This document shows positions 8,488 to 17,804 of a stretch of DNA of 64,000 nt, piece after piece. Every line of letters begins with the position of its first letter. The first letter of the stretch is position 1. The stretch comes from Paenibacillus montaniterrae (lineage in GTDB: Bacteria > Bacillota > Bacilli > Paenibacillales > Paenibacillaceae): positions 1 through 64,000 of the forward strand of contig NZ_BOSE01000003.1 in NCBI RefSeq assembly GCF_018403185.1. The letters run 5' to 3'. Both the position numbers and the translations under genes were made by a program. Below the pieces are notes generated by a model that did no database searches, had not been told where the DNA came from, and saw nothing but the letters and a program-made list of their open reading frames with translations.

Positions 8488-10306
8488 AAGAAATGTATAC
8501 ATCATTCTACTTTGCATCTTAATTTTTGGCATTATATCGCAGCTTGCCCGCTCGGATCTCGTTTTGAAATATATATCCAATGACAATCAAATGTCCTTGG
8601 AGCAATGGGAGCAATTTCAGGATACTGTTACGCAAGTAAGCATGCTTGTCGACGAATCAGACAGCGTCGGCAAGCATTGCATCGTATACGACAGTACGGA
8701 TGAGCTTAGTGAGAAATACTATAAAAACTTCAAAGAAGTGTACCGCTACATTAAGCAGCCATACACGCTGCAGGATACTGCTGCGGATACGTTGAGCTAT
8801 GACTCCTGCCAAGCTGTTATTGTGCTGAGCAATATGGAGACGATGGCCGATTCGATCAAGCAGCTCGAGCAATATATTGAAAGCGGCGGTTATGTATTTT
8901 TTGCAAGAATGGATCATCCTGGACCAGTCTTTACTAAAATCTATCGCAAGCTGGGTATTGTGAACTATTGGTTTGTCATTGGCAATAACGACATTGAATT
9001 TACCTCGAATCTATTAATCGGACAAACGGGTAAAAAATTTGCGGATGACTATTTCTACAATGATTCTATTTCGGTAGAGCTGGACCATGGCAGCGAACTG
9101 TATGCCAAGGGAGAGCTTTCACCGTTGGCTTGGCGCTATGATCATGGCGAAGGCGCGGTCTTCGTATACAATGGCAACAATTTGTTTATGAAATCCAATC
9201 GTGGATTGATCGTCGGCGCGCTTAGTCTATTAGTTCCAGATTATATTTATCCGATTTTCAATGCCAAGCTGTTTTACATTGATGATTACCCGGCACCGAT
9301 GAGTTCGGAAAAGCATCCGATCATAACAGCTGAATACAATCGCAATGTCGCCTCGTTTTTTAAGGAAATTTGGTGGCCTGATATGATTAGCGTGGCGAAA
9401 AATTATGATCTGAAATATACTGCGGTGGCGATCGAGGATTATAACGAAGCCGTTGCCGCTCCATTGCCTGCATATAGACAGGAAGACCTGACGAATTTGA
9501 TCGTTTATGGACGCGAGGTGCTGAAAACAGGCGGTGAAATCGGCATCCACGGCTACAACCACCAGCCGTTGCAGTTCCGTGAGGACATTGCCAAGGCGTA
9601 CGGCTACAAAACGTGGAATTCCTATGAGGACATGGGAGCGGCGGTACGGGAGGTCGTTGCTTTTGTCGAGCGTGCTTTTCCGAACTATCATACAGTCAGC
9701 TATGTGCCGCCTTCCAATGTGTTAAGCAAAGAGGGCAGAACTGCGCTTAAGGAAAACTGGGATAGCTTGCGGGTAGTTTCCAGCTTGTATGAGGAGGATC
9801 ATGAAGGGTTTTCCTATGTTCAGGAGTTTGAAATTGCCGAAGACGGCGTTGTTGAGATGCCGCGCATCACTTCAGGCTATGCCGATTCGCCGGATATGCT
9901 GTGGCTGGAGGCAAGCATTATGACGGCGCATGGATACTTCTCGCACTTTATTCACCCGGATGACCTTTTGGATGATCATCGCGGCGGCGGCAAGGTGTGG
10001 AGCGAGCTTTATAAAGATTTTGAACATATGCTGGACCGAGTCCATGATACGTACCCTTGGCTGAAATCACAAACCTCGGGAGATGCTGCAATGCATGTTG
10101 CCACAGTTTTGAATAGCCAACTAACACGCAGTCAGACGGATAAAAAGCTGAGCGTTGAGATCGACAACTATGAGACGCCGCAATACTTTATTCTTCGCTC
10201 CAAGAAAAAAATCGGGAGGCTGACGAATTGCCAGGTTAAGCTGATCGACGAGCATACGTATTTGGTGGAAGCGATGGACGCGAGCTTTAATATCGAGCTA
10301 AAGTAG
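8465..10306 (+). CDS. pelA: PelA-type polysaccharide deacetylase (DUF2194), membrane anchored
   Basis: This 613-residue protein has an N-terminal membrane anchor (about 9-27) and an extracytoplasmic domain like the deacetylase part of PelA. CE4-type metal residues are visible: the Asp pair D273/D274 in YIDDYPAP and the HxxxH motif H362/H366 in HGYNHQP. It lacks the hydrolase half of the Pseudomonas protein, as reported for the Gram-positive PelA-DA form. It would remove acetyl groups from GalNAc-rich Pel outside the membrane. The gene overlaps pelE by 23 bases and pelF starts nine bases after it. Confidence 0.85.
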   Translation: MDNNIRFRRNVYIILLCILIFGIISQLARSDLVLKYISNDNQMSLEQWEQFQDTVTQVSMLVDESDSVGKHCIVYDSTDELSEKYYKNFKEVYRYIKQPYTLQDTAADTLSYDSCQAVIVLSNMETMADSIKQLEQYIESGGYVFFARMDHPGPVFTKIYRKLGIVNYWFVIGNNDIEFTSNLLIGQTGKKFADDYFYNDSISVELDHGSELYAKGELSPLAWRYDHGEGAVFVYNGNNLFMKSNRGLIVGALSLLVPDYIYPIFNAKLFYIDDYPAPMSSEKHPIITAEYNRNVASFFKEIWWPDMISVAKNYDLKYTAVAIEDYNEAVAAPLPAYRQEDLTNLIVYGREVLKTGGEIGIHGYNHQPLQFREDIAKAYGYKTWNSYEDMGAAVREVVAFVERAFPNYHTVSYVPPSNVLSKEGRTALKENWDSLRVVSSLYEEDHEGFSYVQEFEIAEDGVVEMPRITSGYADSPDMLWLEASIMTAHGYFSHFIHPDDLLDDHRGGGKVWSELYKDFEHMLDRVHDTYPWLKSQTSGDAAMHVATVLNSQLTRSQTDKKLSVEIDNYETPQYFILRSKKKIGRLTNCQVKLIDEHTYLVEAMDASFNIELK

Positions 10307-10314
10307 GTGAAGGA

Positions 10315-11754
10315 ATGAGAATTTGCATAATTGCTGAAGGCTCCTATCCGTATGTAACGGGTGGGGTCTCCAGCTGGATTCATGAAATTGCGACACAGAT
10401 GCAAGAGCATGAATTTGTTATTTTTACAATTGCTGCGCAGCGTTCACAGCAGGGGAAGTTCAAGTATGAGCTTCCTCCCAATGTCGTGGAAGTAAAGGAA
10501 ACGTTCCTCGACTCCTACTTGACAGAGGAAGGAAAGTGGGGCAGACGATTCAAGCTTGAAGAAACCGACCGTGAAAACTTGCTGCGGTTGCTGGGCGATA
10601 GCGGGACAATTGAATGGGAGCGCTTGTTTACTTTGTTGCGCCGCAAGCAATATACGCGAGTTTCCGATTTTCTGCAGAGCAAGGATTTTTATGATGTGCT
10701 GCAGGAGCTATGCATGAAGTGCTACCCGCTTGTGCCATACACTGAAATGTTTTGGACGGTGCGCTCGATGATTTTGCCGCTGTTTCTTACGATTCGCGAG
10801 GAAATCCCTGCAGCTGATTTGTACCATAGCGTATCTACCGGCTATGCCGGCGTCGTCGGGGCGCTTGCCAAAATTTTATACAATAAGCCGTATTTGTTGA
10901 CGGAGCATGGCATTTATTCGCGTGAGCGAGAGGAAGAAATTATTAAGGCGGATTGGGTAAAGGGCTATTTCAAGGATTTGTGGATTCAATATTTTTACCG
11001 TTTATCGAGCTGTGCCTACGACCATGCCGACCAGGTCACGACGCTGTTTAATCGCAATCGTGAAATCGAGATCGAGCTGGGCTGCGAAGCCAACAAAATT
11101 CAAATCATTCCGAACGGCGTTAATATTGCCAAGTATGAGCAGCTGGATCGAGAGAAGCCTGCTCAGCAGCTTTTTGTTGGTGCGATCATTCGCGTCGTGC
11201 CGATTAAAGATATTAAAACGATGCTGCAAAGCTTCGCGCTAGTTAAGGAAGAAATACCGGATGCTGTTTTCTATGTGATGGGCTCCTACGAGGAAGATGA
11301 AGAATATTACGAGGAGTGCATAAGGCTCGTAAGCTCGCTGCAGCTGAAGGACGTTATCTTTACTGGCGCTGTCAACATTATGGAGTATGTCGGTAAAATG
11401 GATATTTTGCTGCTCACCAGCATCAGTGAAGGGCAGCCGCTTGCGATGCTGGAAGGAATGGCCGCAGGCAAGCCGTATGTTGCGACGAATGTCGGAAGCT
11501 GCAAGGAGCTGCTGGAAGGGCTGGATGACGGAATCGGACCGGCCGGCATAGTTGTGCCTGTCATGCACGTCGAGCAAATCGCTCAGGCTGTAATCAAGCT
11601 GGCTAACAGCAAGCGGCTTAGAGAGCAGTATGGCGAAAATGCTTATCAGCGTGTAAGTCGATATTATCGGCATGAGGACGTCATCTCTAATTATCGCAAA
11701 CTATATTTGGAATTGGGGGGCAAGGCAAATGGCAGGGATAGGATTCGAGCTTAG
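10315..11754 (+). CDS. pelF: PelF, cytoplasmic glycosyltransferase (GT4) that polymerises Pel
   Basis: This 479-residue GT-B enzyme begins with an AEGSYPYVTGGVSSW donor-loop motif typical of PelF. The C-terminal half carries the retaining GT4 EX7E motif in SEGQPLAMLEGMAAGKP. It uses UDP-sugar in the cytoplasm and acts with PelG at the membrane. A GAAGGA-like site precedes ATG 10315. Its 3' end overlaps pelG by 26 bases, which couples their translation. Confidence 0.9.
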   Translation: MRICIIAEGSYPYVTGGVSSWIHEIATQMQEHEFVIFTIAAQRSQQGKFKYELPPNVVEVKETFLDSYLTEEGKWGRRFKLEETDRENLLRLLGDSGTIEWERLFTLLRRKQYTRVSDFLQSKDFYDVLQELCMKCYPLVPYTEMFWTVRSMILPLFLTIREEIPAADLYHSVSTGYAGVVGALAKILYNKPYLLTEHGIYSREREEEIIKADWVKGYFKDLWIQYFYRLSSCAYDHADQVTTLFNRNREIEIELGCEANKIQIIPNGVNIAKYEQLDREKPAQQLFVGAIIRVVPIKDIKTMLQSFALVKEEIPDAVFYVMGSYEEDEEYYEECIRLVSSLQLKDVIFTGAVNIMEYVGKMDILLLTSISEGQPLAMLEGMAAGKPYVATNVGSCKELLEGLDDGIGPAGIVVPVMHVEQIAQAVIKLANSKRLREQYGENAYQRVSRYYRHEDVISNYRKLYLELGGKANGRDRIRA

Positions 11755-14700
11755 GAAGCTCTTTCGCAAGGAAGGTCTGCTGAATAATTTGCGAGCCTAT
11801 GCATATTCCTCCATGACGACGGTCGGACCCATGATTTTATGCATGTCTTTAATTATTATTTTGCAATATTTAATGTCGCGGTACGACGGAAGCTACATGG
11901 ATTGGGAGCTGTATATTGCTACGGTATCGTATTGTTTTATTTTTTCGATTGTTATTACCTCAGGCATCTCGTTATTGATTACGCGCTACGTATCGGATTG
12001 CCTGTATACGAAGGATTATCGCAAGCTGATGTCATCCTATTATGGGGTGTTAAGTCTTATCATTCCGCTTGCTTCAATTGTATCTGTTCTGTTTTTAAGT
12101 CAGGTTCAGGCGGGGCTTGCCTATAAGTTCAGCGCTTATTTCTTCTTTATATTTCTAGTTATTATCTGGATTCAGGGCGTTTACTTGTCTGCGTTGAAGG
12201 ACTATGTGCGAATTGCGCGCAGCTTCTTTATAGGTGCGCTTTCGACGGTACTGGTAGCCTGGGTGCTGATGAAGTTTTTCGAGGTATCAACGCTGCTCAG
12301 CTCATTTATCGGGCTGGATGTCGGCTTTTTCATCATTTGCCTGCTGACAGGACTTCATTTTCAGCAAAAATTTCCTAAGGCTGATCCAAGTGTCTACTAT
12401 GAGTTTTTGCAATACTTCAAGAAGTTTCCGGCGATGTTCTTTAGCGGCTGCTTGATTTATTCCGGTATTTATTTGCACAACTTTGTCTATTGGTTTAGCG
12501 ACAACGGTTATGTAATCGGCGACGCCTTTCGTGTTTATATGTTTTATGATGTGCCTGTTTTCTACGCATTTTTATCGGTTATGCCGACGCTTGTTACATT
12601 TGTCGTGTCCGTGGAAACGTCGTTTTTCGAGAAGTTCCGCCATTATTACTTAAACGTGCTTAACGACGGCACGGTGCAGGATATTCAAAATGCCAAGAAG
12701 CAAATGCAGAAAACGTTGGTACGGGAAATTAGCTTTTTGATGGAAATACAACTATTATTTACAGTTCTTTCGATAGGAGTAGGAATTTTGCTATTACCGA
12801 AAATTGGATTTACGATGCAGCAGCTTGATTTGTTTATTATTTTGGCTCTGGCCTACTACTTGTTTATCATTTTGTTTTCTTTGGTTCATGTGCTTATGTA
12901 CTTTGATGACCAAAAAGGCGTGTTCTTTGTTGGGCTGCTGTTCTTTGTGCTTAACATTGTCTGCACGATTGTTACGATGAAGCTTAATTATGACGGGCTC
13001 GGCATGTTCATCGCTTCGTTTGTTGCGCTGCTTGCTGTTATTGGCCGATTGCTCTATGTGCTGCGCAATATCGATTACTACACGTTCTGCGCTCAGCCAA
13101 TTTACAAGAAAAATAGTGAGCCGAAAGGGAAAACGAAACGCTTCAAAACAAGCGTGGCGACGATGCTGCTCGTGATCAGCTTGCTTGCTACAGCGTGCAG
13201 CGATGTGTCTGACAACAGTCTGGAGGAATTAAAGGAAACTGGCAGCGCTGCGCTGGCGGGTGAGGTCAGCTACCGGCTTGTCGACGACAAGCGCTTATAT
13301 GAGCGCGATCAGGACGATTCATTAAAGGCGCTTTATATTACGGTGCTGCCGAAGGAAGAGGAAGGCAACAGCTTTGACTGGTACCAGTTGAATCGCCAGG
13401 TCGACAAGGAGCTTGGTCAGGATCTTGAGGTCATTGTACAGGAAGGCTTGCCTGACGGAGCTGGCCCTAAAGCCGGGATGTTTGAATTTGACGCGTCGCA
13501 GGCCAATGCTTCGATTACAGTACGAGGCAATTCGGCTTGGGGACGTGTGCAAAAATCATATCGCTTGAAGCTGTACGATGATGCAGGGGTTTATATGGAT
13601 CAGCGGACCTTGAATCTGAATAAGCATATCGACGATTTGTCGCGCTTGCGCAACAAGCTCAGCTTTGATTTGATGGAAACGATCCCTGATATGACGAGCT
13701 TGAGAACACAGTTTGTCCAGCTTTATGTCAAGGATCTTTCTAACGGCGAAAAGGATGCGCCTTATGTAGATTATGGCTTGTATACCCATGTAGAGCAGCC
13801 TAACAAAAAGTTTTTGAAGGCTCATTTGCTTGATCCAAACGGATATTTGTACAAAGTTAAATTTTTCGAGTTCTTCCGCTATCCGGATCAAATCAAATCT
13901 ACTGACGATCCGACCTATGACGTCGCTAGATTTGAGGAGATTCTTGAAATAAAAGGGCGCGAGGAGCATGAAAAGCTGATTGAAATGCTTGAAGCTGTCA
14001 ATGATTACAGTATTCCAATCGAGGAAACAATCGAAAAGTATTTTGATATGGACAACTTCTTGACATGGACGGCTGTGAATATTTTGATGGACAACATGGA
14101 TACCGATGCCAACAACTTCTTCCTGTATTCGCCGCTTAATGTTGATAAGTGGTACTTCCTGCCTTGGGACTATGATGGCAGCTGGGAGCTGCAAAGAAAT
14201 ATGAACTTCATTCGTCCATATCAAGCGGGAATCAGCAACTACTGGGGAGTTAGCCTTCATAACCGCTACTTTAGAAACCAGGAAAATGTCGATAAGCTGA
14301 CTGCAAAGATGGAAGAGCTGTATGAGCATTACATTAACGAAGAGACTCTCTCTGCACACATTGACAAATATCTCGGCATTGTTGAGCCTTTCGTAAGACG
14401 CATGCCGGATATTCAATATTTGCCTGATCATGTTTCGCAATATGAAGAGGATATCCAGCGCATTATTAATACGCCTAAAAATTCCATGGAGCGCTATTAC
14501 GAGGATTTGGAAAAGCCTAAGCCATTTTATATGAATCCAGTAGTGGAGCGCGATGGAAGATTGTACTTCGATTGGGGCGTATCCTTTGACCTGCAGGATG
14601 ATGATTTGACCTATCGCATAACGGTTGCCAGAGATAAGGAGCTGAAGGATATTGTCCATCAAAACATGGAGCTGAAGGATGTTTCCTACTCAATTCCGAA

Positions 14701-14833
14701 GCCTGAGCCTGGCCGCTATTTCTGGCTTGTTGATGTTGTTGATAGCAAAGGCAATCAGCAATACAATTTCGAAATCTATCTTGATCACGAAGGCGAAAAG
14801 TACTACGGCGTGAGAGATTTCGAGGTGAACTAG
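11729..14833 (+). CDS. pelG: PelG-CotH fusion: Pel exporter joined to a CotH-kinase-like domain
   Basis: ATG 11729, with a GGGGGG-type ribosome site, gives 1034 residues starting MAGIGFELRKLF, the normal PelG N-terminus. Residues 1 to about 460 form a MATE/MOP-like exporter of about 12 helices. From 480 the chain continues through a hydrophobic segment ending in the lipobox-like LLATAC (C490), then a CotH domain with NLNKHIDDLSRLRNKL and FLPWDYDGSW (W813, D814, D816). The hydrophobic segment has the form of a lipoprotein signal sequence from an ancestral separate cotH gene; here it would serve as an extra membrane helix. CotH proteins are secreted kinases or sugar-polymer-associated proteins. 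The in-frame ATG at 13163 has no good ribosome site, so a fused product is likeliest. The VTC gene starts directly after the stop. Confidence 0.85.
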   Translation: MAGIGFELRKLFRKEGLLNNLRAYAYSSMTTVGPMILCMSLIIILQYLMSRYDGSYMDWELYIATVSYCFIFSIVITSGISLLITRYVSDCLYTKDYRKLMSSYYGVLSLIIPLASIVSVLFLSQVQAGLAYKFSAYFFFIFLVIIWIQGVYLSALKDYVRIARSFFIGALSTVLVAWVLMKFFEVSTLLSSFIGLDVGFFIICLLTGLHFQQKFPKADPSVYYEFLQYFKKFPAMFFSGCLIYSGIYLHNFVYWFSDNGYVIGDAFRVYMFYDVPVFYAFLSVMPTLVTFVVSVETSFFEKFRHYYLNVLNDGTVQDIQNAKKQMQKTLVREISFLMEIQLLFTVLSIGVGILLLPKIGFTMQQLDLFIILALAYYLFIILFSLVHVLMYFDDQKGVFFVGLLFFVLNIVCTIVTMKLNYDGLGMFIASFVALLAVIGRLLYVLRNIDYYTFCAQPIYKKNSEPKGKTKRFKTSVATMLLVISLLATACSDVSDNSLEELKETGSAALAGEVSYRLVDDKRLYERDQDDSLKALYITVLPKEEEGNSFDWYQLNRQVDKELGQDLEVIVQEGLPDGAGPKAGMFEFDASQANASITVRGNSAWGRVQKSYRLKLYDDAGVYMDQRTLNLNKHIDDLSRLRNKLSFDLMETIPDMTSLRTQFVQLYVKDLSNGEKDAPYVDYGLYTHVEQPNKKFLKAHLLDPNGYLYKVKFFEFFRYPDQIKSTDDPTYDVARFEEILEIKGREEHEKLIEMLEAVNDYSIPIEETIEKYFDMDNFLTWTAVNILMDNMDTDANNFFLYSPLNVDKWYFLPWDYDGSWELQRNMNFIRPYQAGISNYWGVSLHNRYFRNQENVDKLTAKMEELYEHYINEETLSAHIDKYLGIVEPFVRRMPDIQYLPDHVSQYEEDIQRIINTPKNSMERYYEDLEKPKPFYMNPVVERDGRLYFDWGVSFDLQDDDLTYRITVARDKELKDIVHQNMELKDVSYSIPKPEPGRYFWLVDVVDSKGNQQYNFEIYLDHEGEKYYGVRDFEVN

Positions 14834-15544
14834 ATGAGGCTAAGAGGAAAAAGATTGCGTACCGAGCAAAAGTATTATCTGCATATGCATGACTATTTGA
14901 CGCTGCGTATGAAGGTATCACAGCTGCTGACGCTGGACCCGAATTCGGTTGATATTGACGGCTACAATATTCGCAGCCTTTATTTTGATGATCCGCGCAG
15001 AACGTCGCTTGAAACGAAAAACGATGGTGTTTTCAAGCGGCAAAAGTTTCGGATTCGCATTTATAATGGCGAAGATCGGCATATTGCATTGGAGCGCAAA
15101 AGCAAGATGGGCGATTTCGTTGCCAAGGAGTCTGTCCCGCTTAGTAGAGAGCAATATGAGCAAATCCTGCAGGGAGACTACAATAGTCTGTACGAAAGCG
15201 GAGATCCGCTGGCGCAGGATTTTTATGCGGCAATGACCTCTTACGGCTACTTGCCGACTACGATTGTTGACTATTGGCGTGAGGCGTATATTTTTCCGCA
15301 AGGCAATGTGCGTATTACATTCGACAAGCGTCTTGCCGTTGGCGCGAATCAGCTGGATTTATTCCATCCGGAGCTAATGCTGTCCGAGATTATAATGCCT
15401 GGTGTAACGATTATGGAGGTAAAGTTTGACGATGTGCTGCCTAATGTTGTCAGACAGCTCGTTACTCCAGCTAAAAATTTGCGCTCGAGCATTTCCAAAT
15501 ATGTATTATGTAAAGAAAAACATTTGCTGCTGCATACACAATAA
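14834..15544 (+). CDS. VTC-domain (polyphosphate polymerase-like) protein
   Basis: This 236-residue protein has the VTC tunnel-fold pattern: RTEQKYYL near the N-terminus, SLYFDD, an RKRRIR-like basic strand (KFRIRIYN), LERKSK, and a C-terminal acidic strand MEVKFDDVLP. VTC domains make or bind polyphosphate from ATP. The domain is short and without SPX or membrane parts, so it is cytoplasmic. The ATG follows the pelG-cotH TAG with no gap. VTC, CotH and DUF4956 proteins recur together in Bacillota and probably form one accessory module. Its role in Pel production is inferred from position only. Confidence 0.8.
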   Translation: MRLRGKRLRTEQKYYLHMHDYLTLRMKVSQLLTLDPNSVDIDGYNIRSLYFDDPRRTSLETKNDGVFKRQKFRIRIYNGEDRHIALERKSKMGDFVAKESVPLSREQYEQILQGDYNSLYESGDPLAQDFYAAMTSYGYLPTTIVDYWREAYIFPQGNVRITFDKRLAVGANQLDLFHPELMLSEIIMPGVTIMEVKFDDVLPNVVRQLVTPAKNLRSSISKYVLCKEKHLLLHTQ

Positions 15545-15575
15545 TGTGTAACGTAGAATAGTTTGGAGGATATGA

Positions 15576-16247
15576 ATGACTACGTTTGAGGATATTATTA
15601 AGAAAAGTGTATTAACGCTGGAAAGCTTCAGAACGGTATCATACTATGATGTTATTGTTGGTTTAATTATTTCATTTGCTATCGGAATGTTTATTTATGC
15701 GATCTATCGCAAGACGTTCCGCGGAGTGGTGTACAGCTACAACTACAATGTGTCGTTCGTGCTGATGACGATGATTACGACGCTTGTTATTATGACGATC
15801 AGCACCAATATCGTGCTGTCGCTTGGTATGGTCGGCGCGCTCAGTATTGTGCGCTTCCGTACTGCTGTCAAGGATCCGCTTGATATCGTGTATATGTTTT
15901 GGGCGATTTCCGCCGGGATTGCAACGGGTGCTAAAATTTATCCGCTGGCGATTGGTGGCTCGCTTATTATCGGTCTCGTCATTTTCTGGATGAGCAGACG
16001 CAAAATTAAAGAAGAGGCTTTTCTGCTAATTATTCGTCATACTGATGAAGCAACGAACGAGCTGCGCCCTGAGCTGAAGAAGCTGCGCGGCAAGCTGAAA
16101 TCGAAAAATGTGCGCAAAAACTATACTGAGGTCACCTATGAAATTAGACTGGTGGATGACAACACTGCGTTTTTGCAAACCTTAATTGATATTAAAGGAG
16201 TAAGTGACGCTTCATTGGTCAATTACACTGGAGATTACGCGCAATAA
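15576..16247 (+). CDS. DUF4956 membrane protein
   Basis: This 223-residue protein has about four membrane helices within residues 20-150, with the DUF4956-like segment SIVRFRTAVKDPLD between helices, and a soluble basic C-terminal domain of about 75 residues that looks like a ferredoxin fold. A clear TTTGGAGGAT site precedes ATG 15576. It is the last gene of the pel operon and is followed by a strong terminator. Function of the family is unknown; its regular pairing with VTC and CotH genes suggests a shared phosphate or polymer-modifying process. Confidence 0.8.
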   Translation: MTTFEDIIKKSVLTLESFRTVSYYDVIVGLIISFAIGMFIYAIYRKTFRGVVYSYNYNVSFVLMTMITTLVIMTISTNIVLSLGMVGALSIVRFRTAVKDPLDIVYMFWAISAGIATGAKIYPLAIGGSLIIGLVIFWMSRRKIKEEAFLLIIRHTDEATNELRPELKKLRGKLKSKNVRKNYTEVTYEIRLVDDNTAFLQTLIDIKGVSDASLVNYTGDYAQ

Positions 16248-16285
16248 CACGCACAATAGGAGAAAGCACTATAAATTGCATGACA

Positions 16286-16335
16286 ACAAGCCCGAAGCTT
16301 GCAGCCGATCGTCTCGGCACAAGCATCGGGCTTGT
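16286..16335. terminator. bidirectional terminator between pel operon and ROK gene
   Basis: ACAAGCCCGA (16286-16295) pairs with TCGGGCTTGT (16326-16335), with an inner AGCTTGC/GCACAAGC stem, followed by TTGTT. It lies between convergent genes and can serve both. Confidence 0.8.
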
Positions 16336-16362
16336 TTGTTGATGATGAGCATGATTGTCTCG

Positions 16363-17580
16363 TTATTCCATGCTCGAGGATAGCGTATATTCGGGCGCAG
16401 CCGCAGGCAGAGACAAGGCGGCATGGTAAGGCAAGCTGAGTGCCGGGATGTCGAGAAACTGCTGAATCGATTTGGCGCATGCCCCTAACGTGCATGAGGT
16501 TCTCCCCAGCTCTGAAATATAGAGCCCGTGATAATGGCTGATTCGCGAGCGCAGGCCGGCTTTAATTTTATTCAGCGCATCCGGATAAATTCGCAGCAGT
16601 CCGCTATCCAGCACAACGACATCTGGATTATAGATGTTGATCACATTGTTCAGACCGATCGTTAAATAGTAAATGTATTGCTCCATCACGTCAGCAAGCC
16701 GCTGATCGCCTTGCTCAACCTGCTGCAGGATGAAGGTATAGTCCAGCTTCTGATCGGGGTAAAGCTTGGACAAAGCCTCGAAGACAATCGTTTCAGAGGC
16801 GTATTTTTCCCAGCAGCCTTGATTGCCGCACTCGCATGGCTTGCCTGCCGGAACAACGATCATATGGCCGATTTCGCCTGCAAAGCCGTCATGTCCGCTA
16901 AAATATTGATCGTTGACGATCATGCCCATTCCGATACCTGAATACAGCGATACAGAAATTAAATTTTTCGTAGGATGATGGACAAATACGCGCTCGGCAT
17001 AAGCGCTAAGATTGGCGTTATTGTCAATATGAACCTCTACGCCAAGCGCCGCCTGCAAATCCTGCTTGAGCGGAGCCTGATGCCAGTCCAGGCGCGGTAT
17101 GAAATGAATCATTTCATCAGAGGAGACAAGCCCATGCACGGAAATGACGATGCCGATCAAGCCGTAGCGCCGACCGTTGTACTGCTGCTGGTAGCTCGAT
17201 ATTTGCGCTATGAGCAGACGCAGCGTGTCCGCGTAATTCGTGCAGTCGCAGCGCATAACGTCAACGGAAACGGGGCTGCCCAGCAGGTCCGTTACGACAA
17301 AGGTCAGCTGATTTCTTTCCAAATCAATCCCGAGTGCATAGCCAGCCTCGGCATTTAGTGAAAGCATAGTCGGCTTGCGGCCGACCAGATTATATTCGAT
17401 TTCCTTTTCAACGACGAGCTGCTCCTCAATTAAGTCGGCAACCTGAGCGGATATCGTCGCGCGGGTCAGCTTCGTAACCTTGGATAGATTGGCGCGGGAA
17501 ATAGCTTCATGCTTTACAATTTCATTGATAATAAGCGAGCGATTGATCTTTTTAATGAGTGCTGCATCACCTGCTGCCAT
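16363..17580 (-). CDS. ROK-family transcriptional repressor
   Basis: This 405-residue protein has an N-terminal winged helix (about 10-70, with SRANLSKVTKLTRATIS as recognition region) and a ROK sugar-kinase-like domain with the zinc motif CECGNQGCWEKY. It belongs to the XylR/NagC-type regulators, which release DNA on binding a sugar or sugar derivative. ATG 17580 with GGAGGAGG six bases upstream is preferred over the in-frame TTG at 17586. It is divergent from the larA-like gene and probably controls the sugar-acid cluster. Confidence 0.85.
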   Translation of the reverse strand: MAAGDAALIKKINRSLIINEIVKHEAISRANLSKVTKLTRATISAQVADLIEEQLVVEKEIEYNLVGRKPTMLSLNAEAGYALGIDLERNQLTFVVTDLLGSPVSVDVMRCDCTNYADTLRLLIAQISSYQQQYNGRRYGLIGIVISVHGLVSSDEMIHFIPRLDWHQAPLKQDLQAALGVEVHIDNNANLSAYAERVFVHHPTKNLISVSLYSGIGMGMIVNDQYFSGHDGFAGEIGHMIVVPAGKPCECGNQGCWEKYASETIVFEALSKLYPDQKLDYTFILQQVEQGDQRLADVMEQYIYYLTIGLNNVINIYNPDVVVLDSGLLRIYPDALNKIKAGLRSRISHYHGLYISELGRTSCTLGACAKSIQQFLDIPALSLPYHAALSLPAAAPEYTLSSSME

Positions 17581-17804
17581 ACCCAACCTCCTCCTTGAAG
17601 ATGGCTGTCCTCGAAATTCTTAGACATGCCCTGGCATTTGCGCAAATTCATGCATCTGCAATGCGGAAAATAGTATTTGACAAAGCGCAATGGAATTGTT
17701 ACCTTAAAACTATAATTAGTTTACCTACTAAACAAAATAGTATAACAACATCGAATCGAAGTCAAAATTTGTTTTTAATCACATAAGTGGGAGTGAATGA
17801 CGCG
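17581..17804. promoter_or_regulatory. divergent promoter/operator region, ROK gene and larA
   Basis: The 224 bases are AT-rich. A TTGACA box is at 17677-17682, a TATAAT box at 17711-17716 (spacing too long to pair with it), and a TAGTATAAC box near 17738. GTTTA-CCTAC-TAAAC at 17719-17733 is a short perfect inverted repeat that resembles XylR-type operators. I cannot say which boxes are used. Confidence 0.5.

Noticed and set aside
11672..11728. N-terminal extension of PelG
   Set aside because: It lies inside pelF, lacks a ribosome site, and the normal PelG N-terminus begins at ATG 11729.
13163..14833. Separate cotH gene starting at the internal ATG 13163
   Set aside because: The nearest purine-rich stretch (AAAGGGAAAA near 13125) is almost 30 bases away, too far for initiation, and the frame is continuous with pelG.
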